From: Chloroflexota bacterium
GTDB taxonomy: Bacteria > Chloroflexota > Anaerolineae > Aggregatilineales > Phototrophicaceae
Direction of reading: 5' to 3'
NCBI GenBank assembly: GCA_026707665.1
Contig: JAPOWK010000059.1
Coordinates: 1-64,000, forward strand
Length of the DNA stretch: 64,000 nucleotides
This document shows, one piece after another, positions 29,346-37,779 of this stretch. A program made the translations under genes and the position numbers. The notes under the pieces were generated by a model. The model worked only from the letters and a program-made list of their open reading frames with translations, did not search any database and was not told the DNA's origin. Within the stretch, counting starts at the first letter, position 1. Each line of letters begins with the position of its first letter.

Positions 29346-30551
29346 ATGAAAGGCTTGCCTGGGACTCGCCGCCGCCCGCGCAATGGAGGTCTTCTGCTCG
29401 TCATGTTGGCAGTCTTTGTCATCGGTTTCGCTCTCGGCAGTGTGTCACAATCCGACACCGAAGCGCAGGAGCGCGCGGCGCTCAGTGATGCCGAGCGCGC
29501 TTTCGAGCCATTTTGGGATGCCTTCTCCATCATTGAAACTCGCTATGTTGATCCGGTCGCGGTGGACACGCTTGTGGACGGCGCGATCAGAGGCATGGTT
29601 GATGCGCTGGGAGACTCGCATAGCGGCTACATTCGTCCTGAGTTCTGTCCGCGCAGCCGCGACTTCTCCGGTAAATTCTCCGGCATCGGCGTGACTATCA
29701 AGACCGACGAAGCTACAGGCCGTATTGAAGTGGTGACAGTCATTCCCAACACGCCGGCGGAAAAAGTCGGCGTGCTGCCCGGCGATATCTTTCACGAAGT
29801 CGACGGACAGCGAGTATCCGGCTTTTCTCAGGCGGAGCTCTCGGCGCTGGTCCCCGGACCGCCTGGGACCACAGTAAGCATTGTATTCCAGCGTCGTGAA
29901 GAGTTCATCAAATACGAAATCGTTCGTGACAGCTTTGAAATGCCAAACGTGTCTTACGAAACTGTCGGCGAGGGCTTCGCATACATCGCCATGCTGGACT
30001 TTCACGACCTCTCGCGATCGCAATTGGATGAGGCTCTGGACGCCATTGATGTTCACAATACTGGCGGGCTGATATTCGACATTCGCAATAACCCGGGCGG
30101 CACTTTGGCCAGCGCCATCGAAATCGGCAGCGCATTTATCCAAGATGGCATCCTATTGCGCCAAGTCTCGCGCGACCAAAGTGAGGAGGTCACCCGCGCC
30201 AGCGGCGATTACATTGATATCAACGTGCCGATTGTCGTCCTGGTCGACGAAACCAGCGCGAGCGCCGCGGAAGTGATCGCCGGCGCCATGCAAGACCACG
30301 GCGTCGCCACCATCATCGGCGAGACAACCTTCGGCAAAGGCACGGTGCAGAACTTGCCGGATCTCTCAAACGGCGGCTGCCTGCGCATCACTGTGCAACA
30401 TTGGCTGACGCCCAAGGGCCACTGGATCCACCAGCAGGGCGTCACACCGGACATCATCGTCGAATGGAATCGGACTGAGCAGGGCAACGATGACAAAAGC
30501 GACCCGCAGCTGGCCGCCGCCATTGAATATCTCGATTCCCGGCGCGACTAA
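29346..30551 (+). CDS. S41 family C-terminal processing protease
   Basis: A 401-residue protein anchored by an N-terminal helix (LLLVMLAVFVIGFALGS). A PDZ domain follows (GVTIKTDEATGRIEV to PAEKVGVLPGDIFHEVDGQ), then the S41 catalytic core: IFDIRNNPGGTL, the serine in DETSASAAEVIAGA, and the lysine in FGKGTVQ of the Ser-Lys dyad. CtpA-type proteases trim or degrade exported proteins. AGGAG lies 7 nt before the ATG. TTGCGA with an 18-nt spacer to TATATC (29281-29310) is a possible promoter. Confidence 0.95.
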   Translation: MKGLPGTRRRPRNGGLLLVMLAVFVIGFALGSVSQSDTEAQERAALSDAERAFEPFWDAFSIIETRYVDPVAVDTLVDGAIRGMVDALGDSHSGYIRPEFCPRSRDFSGKFSGIGVTIKTDEATGRIEVVTVIPNTPAEKVGVLPGDIFHEVDGQRVSGFSQAELSALVPGPPGTTVSIVFQRREEFIKYEIVRDSFEMPNVSYETVGEGFAYIAMLDFHDLSRSQLDEALDAIDVHNTGGLIFDIRNNPGGTLASAIEIGSAFIQDGILLRQVSRDQSEEVTRASGDYIDINVPIVVLVDETSASAAEVIAGAMQDHGVATIIGETTFGKGTVQNLPDLSNGGCLRITVQHWLTPKGHWIHQQGVTPDIIVEWNRTEQGNDDKSDPQLAAAIEYLDSRRD

Positions 30552-30675
30552 AGGACGCCAGCATCGTATAATCTGTACCGGTTGACCACAGTCTGTCACT
30601 TCGCGCTAGTCAAAGCCATTGACAGATGATATAGTTCGGCTGTTGTGTTCTTGAAGTTTCGCGGGGAGCGGCGTC

Positions 30676-30903
30676 ATGGCGGTTGCCTTACAGATATCGT
30701 CCATCGTTTTATCAATCGTGCTTATTATCTTGATCTTGCTTCAAGTGAAGGGCGGCGCCTTGGGCAGCCTCCTGGGCGGCGACGCCGGTGGCGGTATCGC
30801 GCGCACCCGCCGCGGACTGGAGAAGACGCTTTTCCGCATCACTATCTTCTTGTCGATCGCCTTTCTTGGCATCGCTTTGTTCGCGGTGGCAACGCCGGGC
30901 TGA
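30676..30903 (+). CDS. secG: Preprotein translocase subunit SecG
   Basis: A 75-residue protein with two hydrophobic helices separated by a Gly-rich loop (GGALGSLLGGDAGGG), the hallmark of SecG. It associates with SecYE and eases preprotein translocation. GGGGAG lies 7 nt before the ATG. A TATAAT at 30567-30572 may be its -10. The gene is unlinked from yajC-secDF, as is usual. Confidence 0.93.
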   Translation: MAVALQISSIVLSIVLIILILLQVKGGALGSLLGGDAGGGIARTRRGLEKTLFRITIFLSIAFLGIALFAVATPG

Positions 30904-30999
30904 GCCACGCGGCCTTCTCACTGGCGCTAAACCCAATCGATGATGTCCCGCCGTTCTGTCACCGCAGCAGAGCGCCTTCTGGCTATTGAGTAGCGCAAG

Positions 31000-32781
31000 A
31001 TGTTTCACGGTTTCCGCTGGCAACTAATCTCGTTGATTCTCGCAATCATCGTATTCATGGCGAGCGCCGTATTTCGCCTCAGCCGGCAAAACATCCAGTT
31101 GCAGCCGGAGGCGCCCACGCCCACACTTGAAACTTCGCTCCCGGCAACGACTGAAGCAACCGAGGCGCCGCGCCCGGAACCTAGCGCGACAGCATCGCTC
31201 GCGACCGCCACCGGTCTTTCAACCCTGCCAGAGCCGGCTTACCGCGAAGGCTTGGTCGGAACAGTTCGCCGATTGAACCCGCTCTTCGCCCATTTGAATC
31301 CGGTCGACCGCGACATTTCCAGTCTCATCTTCGAGGGGCTCTTCGCCACCAACGAATACGGCGAAGTCGTCCCCCGGCTAGCCGAGCAGTTGGTCATTTC
31401 CGCCGACGGCATTTCCTACGTCATCAGATTACGTGAAGACATTCGCTGGCAAGATGGCGCCGCCTTCAGCGCCGATGATGTCGTCTACACCATGTCGCTG
31501 CTGAGCGATCCCGAGTTCGCCAAATTCTCACCTGACGGGGCTTTCTGGGCCACAGTCGAGACGCAAAAGCTCAGTGATTACCTTTTGCGCTTCCGCCTGG
31601 CGCAACCACTGAGCAGCTTTCCCCACCTGTTGACAGTCGGCATTTTGCCGGAGCATGCGCTGCGCGGCACGTCAATCGCCCAGTTGGCACAGCATCCCTT
31701 CAATCTCTCCCCGATTGGGACCGGTCCATTTCAGCTTGCCTCCTTGCAGCTGGGATCTGGCGAAGCGATCAGCAAAGTGGAATTGGCGCGCTCGCCCGTT
31801 TTTCAGCAGAGAGCGGAATCACAAGGACGATTCTCGCTCTCCCGATTGAGCTTTCATCTGTATCCGAATGCGGAGGCGGCGCTGGCTGCATACCGAACTG
31901 GCGCGATCAACGCGTTCGCCAATGTCGCCCCGCGCAGCCAAATGCTCGACTTGCCCAATAGCCGAATTTACACCCAGGTCGCGCCCTCCATGGTTATGCT
32001 CATATTCAATTGGACGGAGGCGAACTTCGCCGAGCGCCGTCTGCGCCAAGCGCTGTCCCTAGGCCTGGATACAACCGCGTTGGTCGCAAGGCACTTGGGC
32101 GCCGAAGTCACCTACGCCGACAGCCCTTACACGCCCGGCTCGTCCGTGTATCAGCCCCACCCCTTCTGGCACAGCTATGACATCGCGCAGGCGCGCGCGC
32201 TGTTGGAGGCGGCCGGAATCTTTCCAGCCGGCGATGACGCAACCGAGACTGCGCCTGCATCGGCGGAGCTGAACGAAGTGGAGACGCAAATCAGCCTGCT
32301 GTTGGAAGACAAGATGCCACTGCAAAATCTGGCCGCTGACATCGCGGCTCAATGGAGCCAGCTCGGCTTGGCGCTGAAAATTGAGGCCGTCGGCGCTGAG
32401 GAACTCGCGAATCGGCTCTCGACCGGGCGCTTCCAGACGGCAATTGTAGAGCTGTCAGCCGGCGGCGACTTCGATCTCTACCGCCATTGGCATCCGGCTC
32501 AATATGGCAATGGACAGAATTTCGGCGCCGTCTCCAATCACGAGCTTGCCGAGCTCATTGAGAAAGCCCGCGGTGAAATCTACGCCAGCCGCCGCGCCGC
32601 GCTCTACCGGCAACTGCAGGACGCCTTTGCCGAAGGGGCGATCGCGATACCGCTCTATTATCCGCTTTATACCTACGTGGTCAGCGATCAGATCGAGGGC
32701 CTTCAAGTGGGTTTTCTGGCGTCGCCGGCCGATCGCTTCCGCGCTATCGGTGACTGGCGAATCGCCTCATCGCCCAGCTAG
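31000..32781 (+). CDS. Oligopeptide-type (family 5) ABC solute-binding protein, orphan
   Basis: A 593-residue family 5 binding protein of the DppA/OppA type. The N-terminus is a hydrophobic anchor (LISLILAIIVFMASAVF) without a lipobox, then a Thr/Pro-rich linker. The mature domain opens LVGTVRRLNPLFAH, with the family pattern VPRLAEQLVISADG, YVIRLREDIRWQDGAAFSADDVVY and PIGTGPFQL. Known relatives bind peptides, nickel or other solutes. No permease or ATPase gene is nearby. The end overlaps the CoA-transferase B gene by 4 nt tail to tail. It lies 96 bp after secG. Confidence 0.88.
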   Translation: MFHGFRWQLISLILAIIVFMASAVFRLSRQNIQLQPEAPTPTLETSLPATTEATEAPRPEPSATASLATATGLSTLPEPAYREGLVGTVRRLNPLFAHLNPVDRDISSLIFEGLFATNEYGEVVPRLAEQLVISADGISYVIRLREDIRWQDGAAFSADDVVYTMSLLSDPEFAKFSPDGAFWATVETQKLSDYLLRFRLAQPLSSFPHLLTVGILPEHALRGTSIAQLAQHPFNLSPIGTGPFQLASLQLGSGEAISKVELARSPVFQQRAESQGRFSLSRLSFHLYPNAEAALAAYRTGAINAFANVAPRSQMLDLPNSRIYTQVAPSMVMLIFNWTEANFAERRLRQALSLGLDTTALVARHLGAEVTYADSPYTPGSSVYQPHPFWHSYDIAQARALLEAAGIFPAGDDATETAPASAELNEVETQISLLLEDKMPLQNLAADIAAQWSQLGLALKIEAVGAEELANRLSTGRFQTAIVELSAGGDFDLYRHWHPAQYGNGQNFGAVSNHELAELIEKARGEIYASRRAALYRQLQDAFAEGAIAIPLYYPLYTYVVSDQIEGLQVGFLASPADRFRAIGDWRIASSPS

Positions 32782-33614
32782 CCCGCGCTTTCATGCCGCA
32801 GAATCTCTCGCAGCAAAGCCTTGCGCGCGCCCCCGCCCAAGGTTTCCAGCTTCCGCGTATCCAAGGGGTCAATTTCTTCTCGCAGCAGGCGCAGGTCCTC
32901 ATGGTCGGGGGGTGGGGTCTCGCCCAGGCCTTCAGCAACATCCAGCGCGAAGCCGGTCTTGCGCCGTATTCGGTTCAACTCGACGCCCGGGTGTATGCTC
33001 GTTAGGCGCATCCTGCCCTTCTCCCAATCGAACTGACCCAGGTCGGTGATCAGGTAGCGTGGTCCGCCGCCGCGAACGCGCCCCGGCACATGCCCCATCC
33101 CGCTGATGAAGTCAAGCTCGCGTGCAAAGCTCAGCCTAGAGTGGCGCGGCACATACAGGTAAGTATGATCGTAATTCGGCGTGACATCGGGGATGCCGCC
33201 GCTGCCCGGCAAGCGCATTCGCGGCTTACGGTAGTCCTTTCCGAAGGCAATGTTATTCAAATTGCCCCGCTGATCCACTTGCGCCGGTCGGAAGAATTCC
33301 TTGGGCTGGAACTTGGGCAAGATCTCGGCGGCGCCGGCGGCGAAACCCAGGTGAATCAGTCCCTTGCCCACCCACAGATTCTCGATATCGGAGATGCCGA
33401 GCGGACCCCATTCTTGCACCAGCGCTTGCCCGATCGCCGAGGTGAAGCGGGCGTTCGGCGCATAGCGGATTTTTCCCAAAATTAGACCGGCGGCGACCAG
33501 CGGCGTGTTGATGCCTTGCGCCCATACATCGCCATCCCGCACCTGCCGCGAGATGCAAACGCAGATCAGTTCGTCGATGGAATAATCGCCTGGAGTCGGC
33601 AATGCCCTAGCCAC
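32778..33614 (-). CDS. CoA-transferase-fold protein, subunit B (GctB/IpdB-like)
   Basis: A 278-residue beta-type subunit. INTPLVAAGLILGKI near residue 35 matches the nucleotide-binding start of GctB/IpdB, and YLITDLGQFDWE and MRLTSIHPGVEL match the conserved C-terminal half. At the place where true transferases carry the catalytic Glu (ENG or ESG), the sequence reads ARFTSAIGQ, with no Glu. This favours an IpdAB-type hydrolase or another activity over CoA transfer. It starts with GTG inside the end of tyrS (8-nt overlap), so it is probably translated from the tyrS message. The likely partner is the A subunit at 28.4-29.2 kb. Confidence 0.83.
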   Translation of the reverse strand: MARALPTPGDYSIDELICVCISRQVRDGDVWAQGINTPLVAAGLILGKIRYAPNARFTSAIGQALVQEWGPLGISDIENLWVGKGLIHLGFAAGAAEILPKFQPKEFFRPAQVDQRGNLNNIAFGKDYRKPRMRLPGSGGIPDVTPNYDHTYLYVPRHSRLSFARELDFISGMGHVPGRVRGGGPRYLITDLGQFDWEKGRMRLTSIHPGVELNRIRRKTGFALDVAEGLGETPPPDHEDLRLLREEIDPLDTRKLETLGGGARKALLREILRHESAG

Positions 33615-34860
33615 TGCCGTCGCCGTTCGCGCGGATCAGACGCACAAACTGACGCTTGCCCACTTGCAGCACCGCCGGCAGCATCTCCAACTTGACCGAC
33701 GCCTGCAGGCTGTCCACCTTGGTATCGTTCAACCGAACGCCGCTCTGTTGGATCAAACGCCGAGCTTCGCCGCGGCTGCCCACCATCTTCAGCCGCACCA
33801 GAATATCTCGGATTTCTTCATCGTCTTGCAGTTCCGCTTCTGCGATATCTTCGGGCACGCCCGCCCCACCCCGAAAAACTTCGTCCCAGCGCGCCTGAGC
33901 CGCGTCCGCGTCGGCCGGGCTATGGAAGATCCCCACAATTTCACGCGCCAGCCGCATCTTGGTCTCATTCGGATGGGCTTTGCCCGAGCGTAAATCAGTC
34001 TCCAACGCCCCCACCTGCGCTGGCGTCCAGCCCAGAATCAGCTTGTGGTATACAGCCATCGCCTTGTCTGGCAGGCTCATCACCTTGCCAAACATATCCC
34101 AGGGCTCGGATAGTAAGGGAATATGATTGCCCAGGCTCTTGGACATCTTGATTTCGCCATCGGTACCGGGCAGGCTCTCGCCCATGATGATGGCAATCTG
34201 CGGCTTTTGACCCAAGCCCGTCTGCAATTTGCGCCCGGCGACCAGGATATTAAAGAGTTGATCCTGCCCGCCGACCTGTACATCGGCTTCCTGCGCCACC
34301 GCGTCATAAGCCTGCATCAGCGCGTAAAAGAACTCGTGCAGGTAAATGGCTTTTTCGTCTTCGATGCGCTTGGCGAAGTTCTCCCGCGCCATAAATTGCT
34401 GCACCGTGAAGTGGCTCGCCAAACGGATGATGTCGGCGAAATCAAGCGGCGCCAGCCATTCATCGTTGCGGCGTACGCGCGTCCTTTCTTCGTCCAGAAT
34501 CTTGAAAGCCTGTTCGGCATAGGTGCGCGCATTGTCTTCCACATTCTGCATCGTCAGTTGATCGCGCGCGCTGTCCTTATCGGACGGGTCGCCGATCAAG
34601 CTGGTGAAGGTCCCTACCAGAAATGTTACGTCATGGCCATAGTCCTGGAACTGCCGCAGCTTGCGCATGGTGATAGTGTGGCCCAAATGCAAGTCCGACG
34701 TGCGCGGATCATAACCGCAATACACGCGCAGCGGTCGCCCGTCGCGCTCGCATTCCTGCAAGCGCCCGCGCAAATCTTTCGCCATGTTTTCCCGCGTGTC
34801 CGGATCTCCGTAAGCCGTGCCGGACATCAACACTTCAATCTGTTCTTCGATTGTCGCCAT
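33607..34860 (-). CDS. tyrS: Tyrosyl-tRNA synthetase
   Basis: A class I synthetase of 417 residues. The HIGH-type motif is SDLHLGHTI near residue 55, and the second signature is an intact KMSKSLGN near 235. QVGGQDQLFNI is the tyrosine-site segment. An S4 RNA-binding domain with RRLIQQSGVRLNDTKV ends the protein. The N-terminal TREN stretch and overall length fit the TyrRS-2 (TyrZ) type. ATG before ATIEEQIE is used, with GGGGAT upstream; the longer frame has no match. No T-box is visible before this gene, unlike valS. Confidence 0.95.
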   Translation of the reverse strand: MATIEEQIEVLMSGTAYGDPDTRENMAKDLRGRLQECERDGRPLRVYCGYDPRTSDLHLGHTITMRKLRQFQDYGHDVTFLVGTFTSLIGDPSDKDSARDQLTMQNVEDNARTYAEQAFKILDEERTRVRRNDEWLAPLDFADIIRLASHFTVQQFMARENFAKRIEDEKAIYLHEFFYALMQAYDAVAQEADVQVGGQDQLFNILVAGRKLQTGLGQKPQIAIIMGESLPGTDGEIKMSKSLGNHIPLLSEPWDMFGKVMSLPDKAMAVYHKLILGWTPAQVGALETDLRSGKAHPNETKMRLAREIVGIFHSPADADAAQARWDEVFRGGAGVPEDIAEAELQDDEEIRDILVRLKMVGSRGEARRLIQQSGVRLNDTKVDSLQASVKLEMLPAVLQVGKRQFVRLIRANGDGSG

Positions 34861-34944
34861 CACACATCCCCAATTGACAAGACTGCCTCCACAGCGCCAG
34901 TATACCATAGTGGCGCGCCCCTATTCAGTGCCGCGAGCGCTCGC

Positions 34945-34950
34945 TATAAT
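34945..34950 (+). promoter_or_regulatory. Candidate -10 element (TATAAT) of alaS
   Basis: A perfect TATAAT lies 72 nt before the alaS ATG, with TATTCA at a 17-nt spacing as a weak -35. It is in the divergent gap with tyrS. Confidence 0.45.
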
Positions 34951-35022
34951 GCCGCCGGGAGCGGCTCGAAATCGACACCTGAATACGCCGCTTCGTCGAT
35001 TGTTAACGCGAAGGACGCAGCC

Positions 35023-37719
35023 ATGAAAAAGATGAGCAGTTCGGAAGTGCGGCAGAGTTTTCTCGACTTCTTCGAGGAAATGGGGCACCGAGCGGTCGCG
35101 TCATCCTCGCTCGTGCCCGCCGACGACCCCACGCTGCTATTCGTTAACGCCGGCATGGTGCAATTCAAGGACGTATTCCTCGGGCTGGACAAGCGCGATT
35201 ATCAACGCGCCGCCACCTCGCAGAAGTGCATGCGCGTCAGCGGAAAGCATAACGACCTGGAAAATGTCGGTCCTTCGCTGCGCCATCACACCTTCTTCGA
35301 AATGCTCGGCAATTTCAGCTTTGGCGACTACTTCAAGCGCGACGCGATTCGCTACGCCTACGAGTTGCTTACCGAGGTCTATGGGCTGCCGGCCGATCGC
35401 CTCGCCGTCACCATCTACGAAAATGATGACGAATCGTATGACTGCTGGGTCAACGAGGTCGGCATCAGCCCCAAGCGCGTCGCTCGCATGGGACCGTCCA
35501 CCAATTTCTGGCAGATGGCCGATACCGGACCCTGCGGACCAAACACAGAAATCCATTGGGACAAGTTTCCCGAATTGGGCGACGAGGATGTCATCGCCAT
35601 GCTGCAAGCGGAAGACGACCGCTTCCTCGAGATCTGGAATCTGGTCTTCATGCAATTCAACCGGCAGCAGGCTGATCCCGATCACAGCGGACAATGGGAC
35701 GTGCCCTTGCCCGCGCCCGGCGTCGATACCGGCATGGGTCTTGAACGCATCCTGACGATTCTGCAAGGCGTCGAAGCCAATTACGAAACCGATCTCTTCA
35801 CGCCCATCATCGAGCGCACGCAAGAATTGACGGGCCACAGCGACGCCCAACGCGATGCCAACATCGTGCCCTACCGCGTCATCGCCGATCACATCCGCGC
35901 GGCTGTCTTCCTCGTCAGCGATGGCGTCTTGCCCGGCGCCAAGGGACGCGCCGCTATCCCTCGCATCGTGATTCGGCGGGCGGCCCGTTTCGGAAGGGAG
36001 ATCGGCTTCGATCGCCCCTTCCTCGCCGATATCGCCGATTCGGTCATTGACATCATGGGCGAGCATTACCGCGAACTCGTCGAGAATGCCGAGAGCATCA
36101 AGCGCAGCATCACGCTGGAGGAAGAACGTTTCCATCGCACGATGGACCGCGGACTCATTGAACTTGACGACATGCTGGCTCAACTCGGTGATGATCGTGA
36201 ATTATCCGGCGAGGGCGCCTTCTATCTCAAAGCTACTCTCGGCCTGCCTTACCAAGTCACAAAAGACGTTGTGGAAGAGCGCGGCTATACGATTGACGAA
36301 GCCGGCTTCACCGAAGCGGAAGCGAAACACGCACGCATCAGCGGCGGCGGCGCGGCACTGGGCGAAATCGAGACGGGCGAATTCTATCGCGAGCTTCTCG
36401 CTGAATTGCGGGCGAAGGGTCAGCTGCCAGCAAGCGGCCTGATCTACCATCCTTACACCGACTCACCGGCCGAGGGCGCTGTCCTGGCAATGGCGCAAGA
36501 AGGGCAGCGAGTGGACAGCGCCATCGTCGGTGACAGAGTCGAGCTTGTGCTTAGCGAGACTCATTTTTACGTCGAAGCCGGCGGTCAAGTCAGCGACACC
36601 GGCACGATCAGCGGAGAGGGCTGGATCGTGGTAGTCGAAGCGATGAAACAGCCTGTCAGCGGTCTCGTCGTGCATATTGGCGAAGTGGTCGAAGGCGTTC
36701 CCGCACTCGGCGACAAGGCGATTGCCCAGGTGGATCGGGCGCGCCGGAAAGACATCACCCGCAATCACACCGCCACGCACCTGCTGCACGCGGCGCTGCG
36801 CAATCAGCTGGGTACGCACGTGCAGCAACGGGGCTCTCTCGTTGCGCCGGACCGACTGCGCTTCGATTTCTCGCATCCCGAGAAAGTCGCCGATGAGCAA
36901 CTGGCGGCCGTGACCGCCGAGATCCGTGGGGCAATACTGAAGAATTTCCCCGTACGTGATGCGAACACATCGCTCGAACAAGCGCGGCGCGATGGGGCGA
37001 TGGCGCTCTTCGGCGAAAAATACGGCGAAACAGTGAGAACCGTCAGCATTGCTGATAGCGAAGAACGCTACAGCTACGAACTCTGCGGCGGCGTTCACGT
37101 CAAACGGACAGCCGAGATCGGCAATTTCGTCTTCACCAGCGAAGGTAGCGTCAGCGCTGGCATAAGACGTGTCGAAGCGCTCACGGGAAGAGCCGCCAAT
37201 GCCCATTTGCAACTGCAGCAGGAGACCTTGAACGGCATCGCGCGGCAGCTCGGCACGGTACCGGAGCAGGCGAAGAACCGAATCAGCGCGATTCAGGCCG
37301 AGCTTGGCGATGCCCGGCGCGAGCTTGAAGATATGCAGCGCAAGCTGGCGCGCGTCAACTTTAACAGAATGATCGAGGCTGAGCTGGAAAGCCTCAACGG
37401 CGTGCAAGCCTTACTTGCCGAGCTGGATAACACGCCCGTGGAAACCATGCGCCAAATGACCGACTGGTTTCGCAACCGAGTCAATAAGGGTGTGATGGTG
37501 CTGGCCAGCGACATCAATGGACGCCCGCAGATTGTAGTGGCTGTATCCGACGCGCTGGTCAAGGACGGCATACGCGCCGGTGACTTGATCAAACCGATCG
37601 CCCGCATCGTCGGCGGCGGTGGCGGCGGCCGGCCACAGATGGCGCAAGCCGGCGGCGTAGACAGCAGCAAAATCCCGCAAGCGCTGGAAGCCGCTCGCCA
37701 TCTCATTGCCGACGCTTAA
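35023..37719 (+). CDS. alaS: Alanyl-tRNA synthetase
   Basis: A class II synthetase of 898 residues. Catalytic landmarks: TLLFVNAGMVQFKDVFLG, TSQKCMRVSGKHNDLENVG, FFEMLGNFSFGDYFK, and TGPCGPNTEIHW. The editing domain carries HTATHLLHAAL (zinc HxxxH) and ELCGGVHV (Cys-x3-His). The DHHA1 end has the Gly-rich GGGGGGRPQMAQAGG. The ATG is selected by AAGGA 8 nt upstream and the SSSEVRQSFLDFF start; the open frame continues about 300 codons upstream only by overlapping tyrS. Confidence 0.97.
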   Translation: MKKMSSSEVRQSFLDFFEEMGHRAVASSSLVPADDPTLLFVNAGMVQFKDVFLGLDKRDYQRAATSQKCMRVSGKHNDLENVGPSLRHHTFFEMLGNFSFGDYFKRDAIRYAYELLTEVYGLPADRLAVTIYENDDESYDCWVNEVGISPKRVARMGPSTNFWQMADTGPCGPNTEIHWDKFPELGDEDVIAMLQAEDDRFLEIWNLVFMQFNRQQADPDHSGQWDVPLPAPGVDTGMGLERILTILQGVEANYETDLFTPIIERTQELTGHSDAQRDANIVPYRVIADHIRAAVFLVSDGVLPGAKGRAAIPRIVIRRAARFGREIGFDRPFLADIADSVIDIMGEHYRELVENAESIKRSITLEEERFHRTMDRGLIELDDMLAQLGDDRELSGEGAFYLKATLGLPYQVTKDVVEERGYTIDEAGFTEAEAKHARISGGGAALGEIETGEFYRELLAELRAKGQLPASGLIYHPYTDSPAEGAVLAMAQEGQRVDSAIVGDRVELVLSETHFYVEAGGQVSDTGTISGEGWIVVVEAMKQPVSGLVVHIGEVVEGVPALGDKAIAQVDRARRKDITRNHTATHLLHAALRNQLGTHVQQRGSLVAPDRLRFDFSHPEKVADEQLAAVTAEIRGAILKNFPVRDANTSLEQARRDGAMALFGEKYGETVRTVSIADSEERYSYELCGGVHVKRTAEIGNFVFTSEGSVSAGIRRVEALTGRAANAHLQLQQETLNGIARQLGTVPEQAKNRISAIQAELGDARRELEDMQRKLARVNFNRMIEAELESLNGVQALLAELDNTPVETMRQMTDWFRNRVNKGVMVLASDINGRPQIVVAVSDALVKDGIRAGDLIKPIARIVGGGGGGRPQMAQAGGVDSSKIPQALEAARHLIADA

Positions 37720-37765
37720 TTCCGCATTAGACAGTTGTCGCTCAGTCCGGTCATCCATCTCGGAC

Positions 37766-37771
37766 TATAAT
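37766..37771 (+). promoter_or_regulatory. TATAAT directly before a start codon (possible leaderless mRNA)
   Basis: The hexamer ends 8 nt before the ATG. A transcript started at the usual distance would begin at or next to the start codon. There is no Shine-Dalgarno in the gap. Confidence 0.4.
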
Positions 37772-37779
37772 CTTAGTTC

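Noticed and set aside
34123..35022. About 300 extra codons upstream of alaS in the same frame
   Set aside because: They overlap tyrS on the other strand, have no family resemblance, and a good ribosome binding site marks the later ATG.
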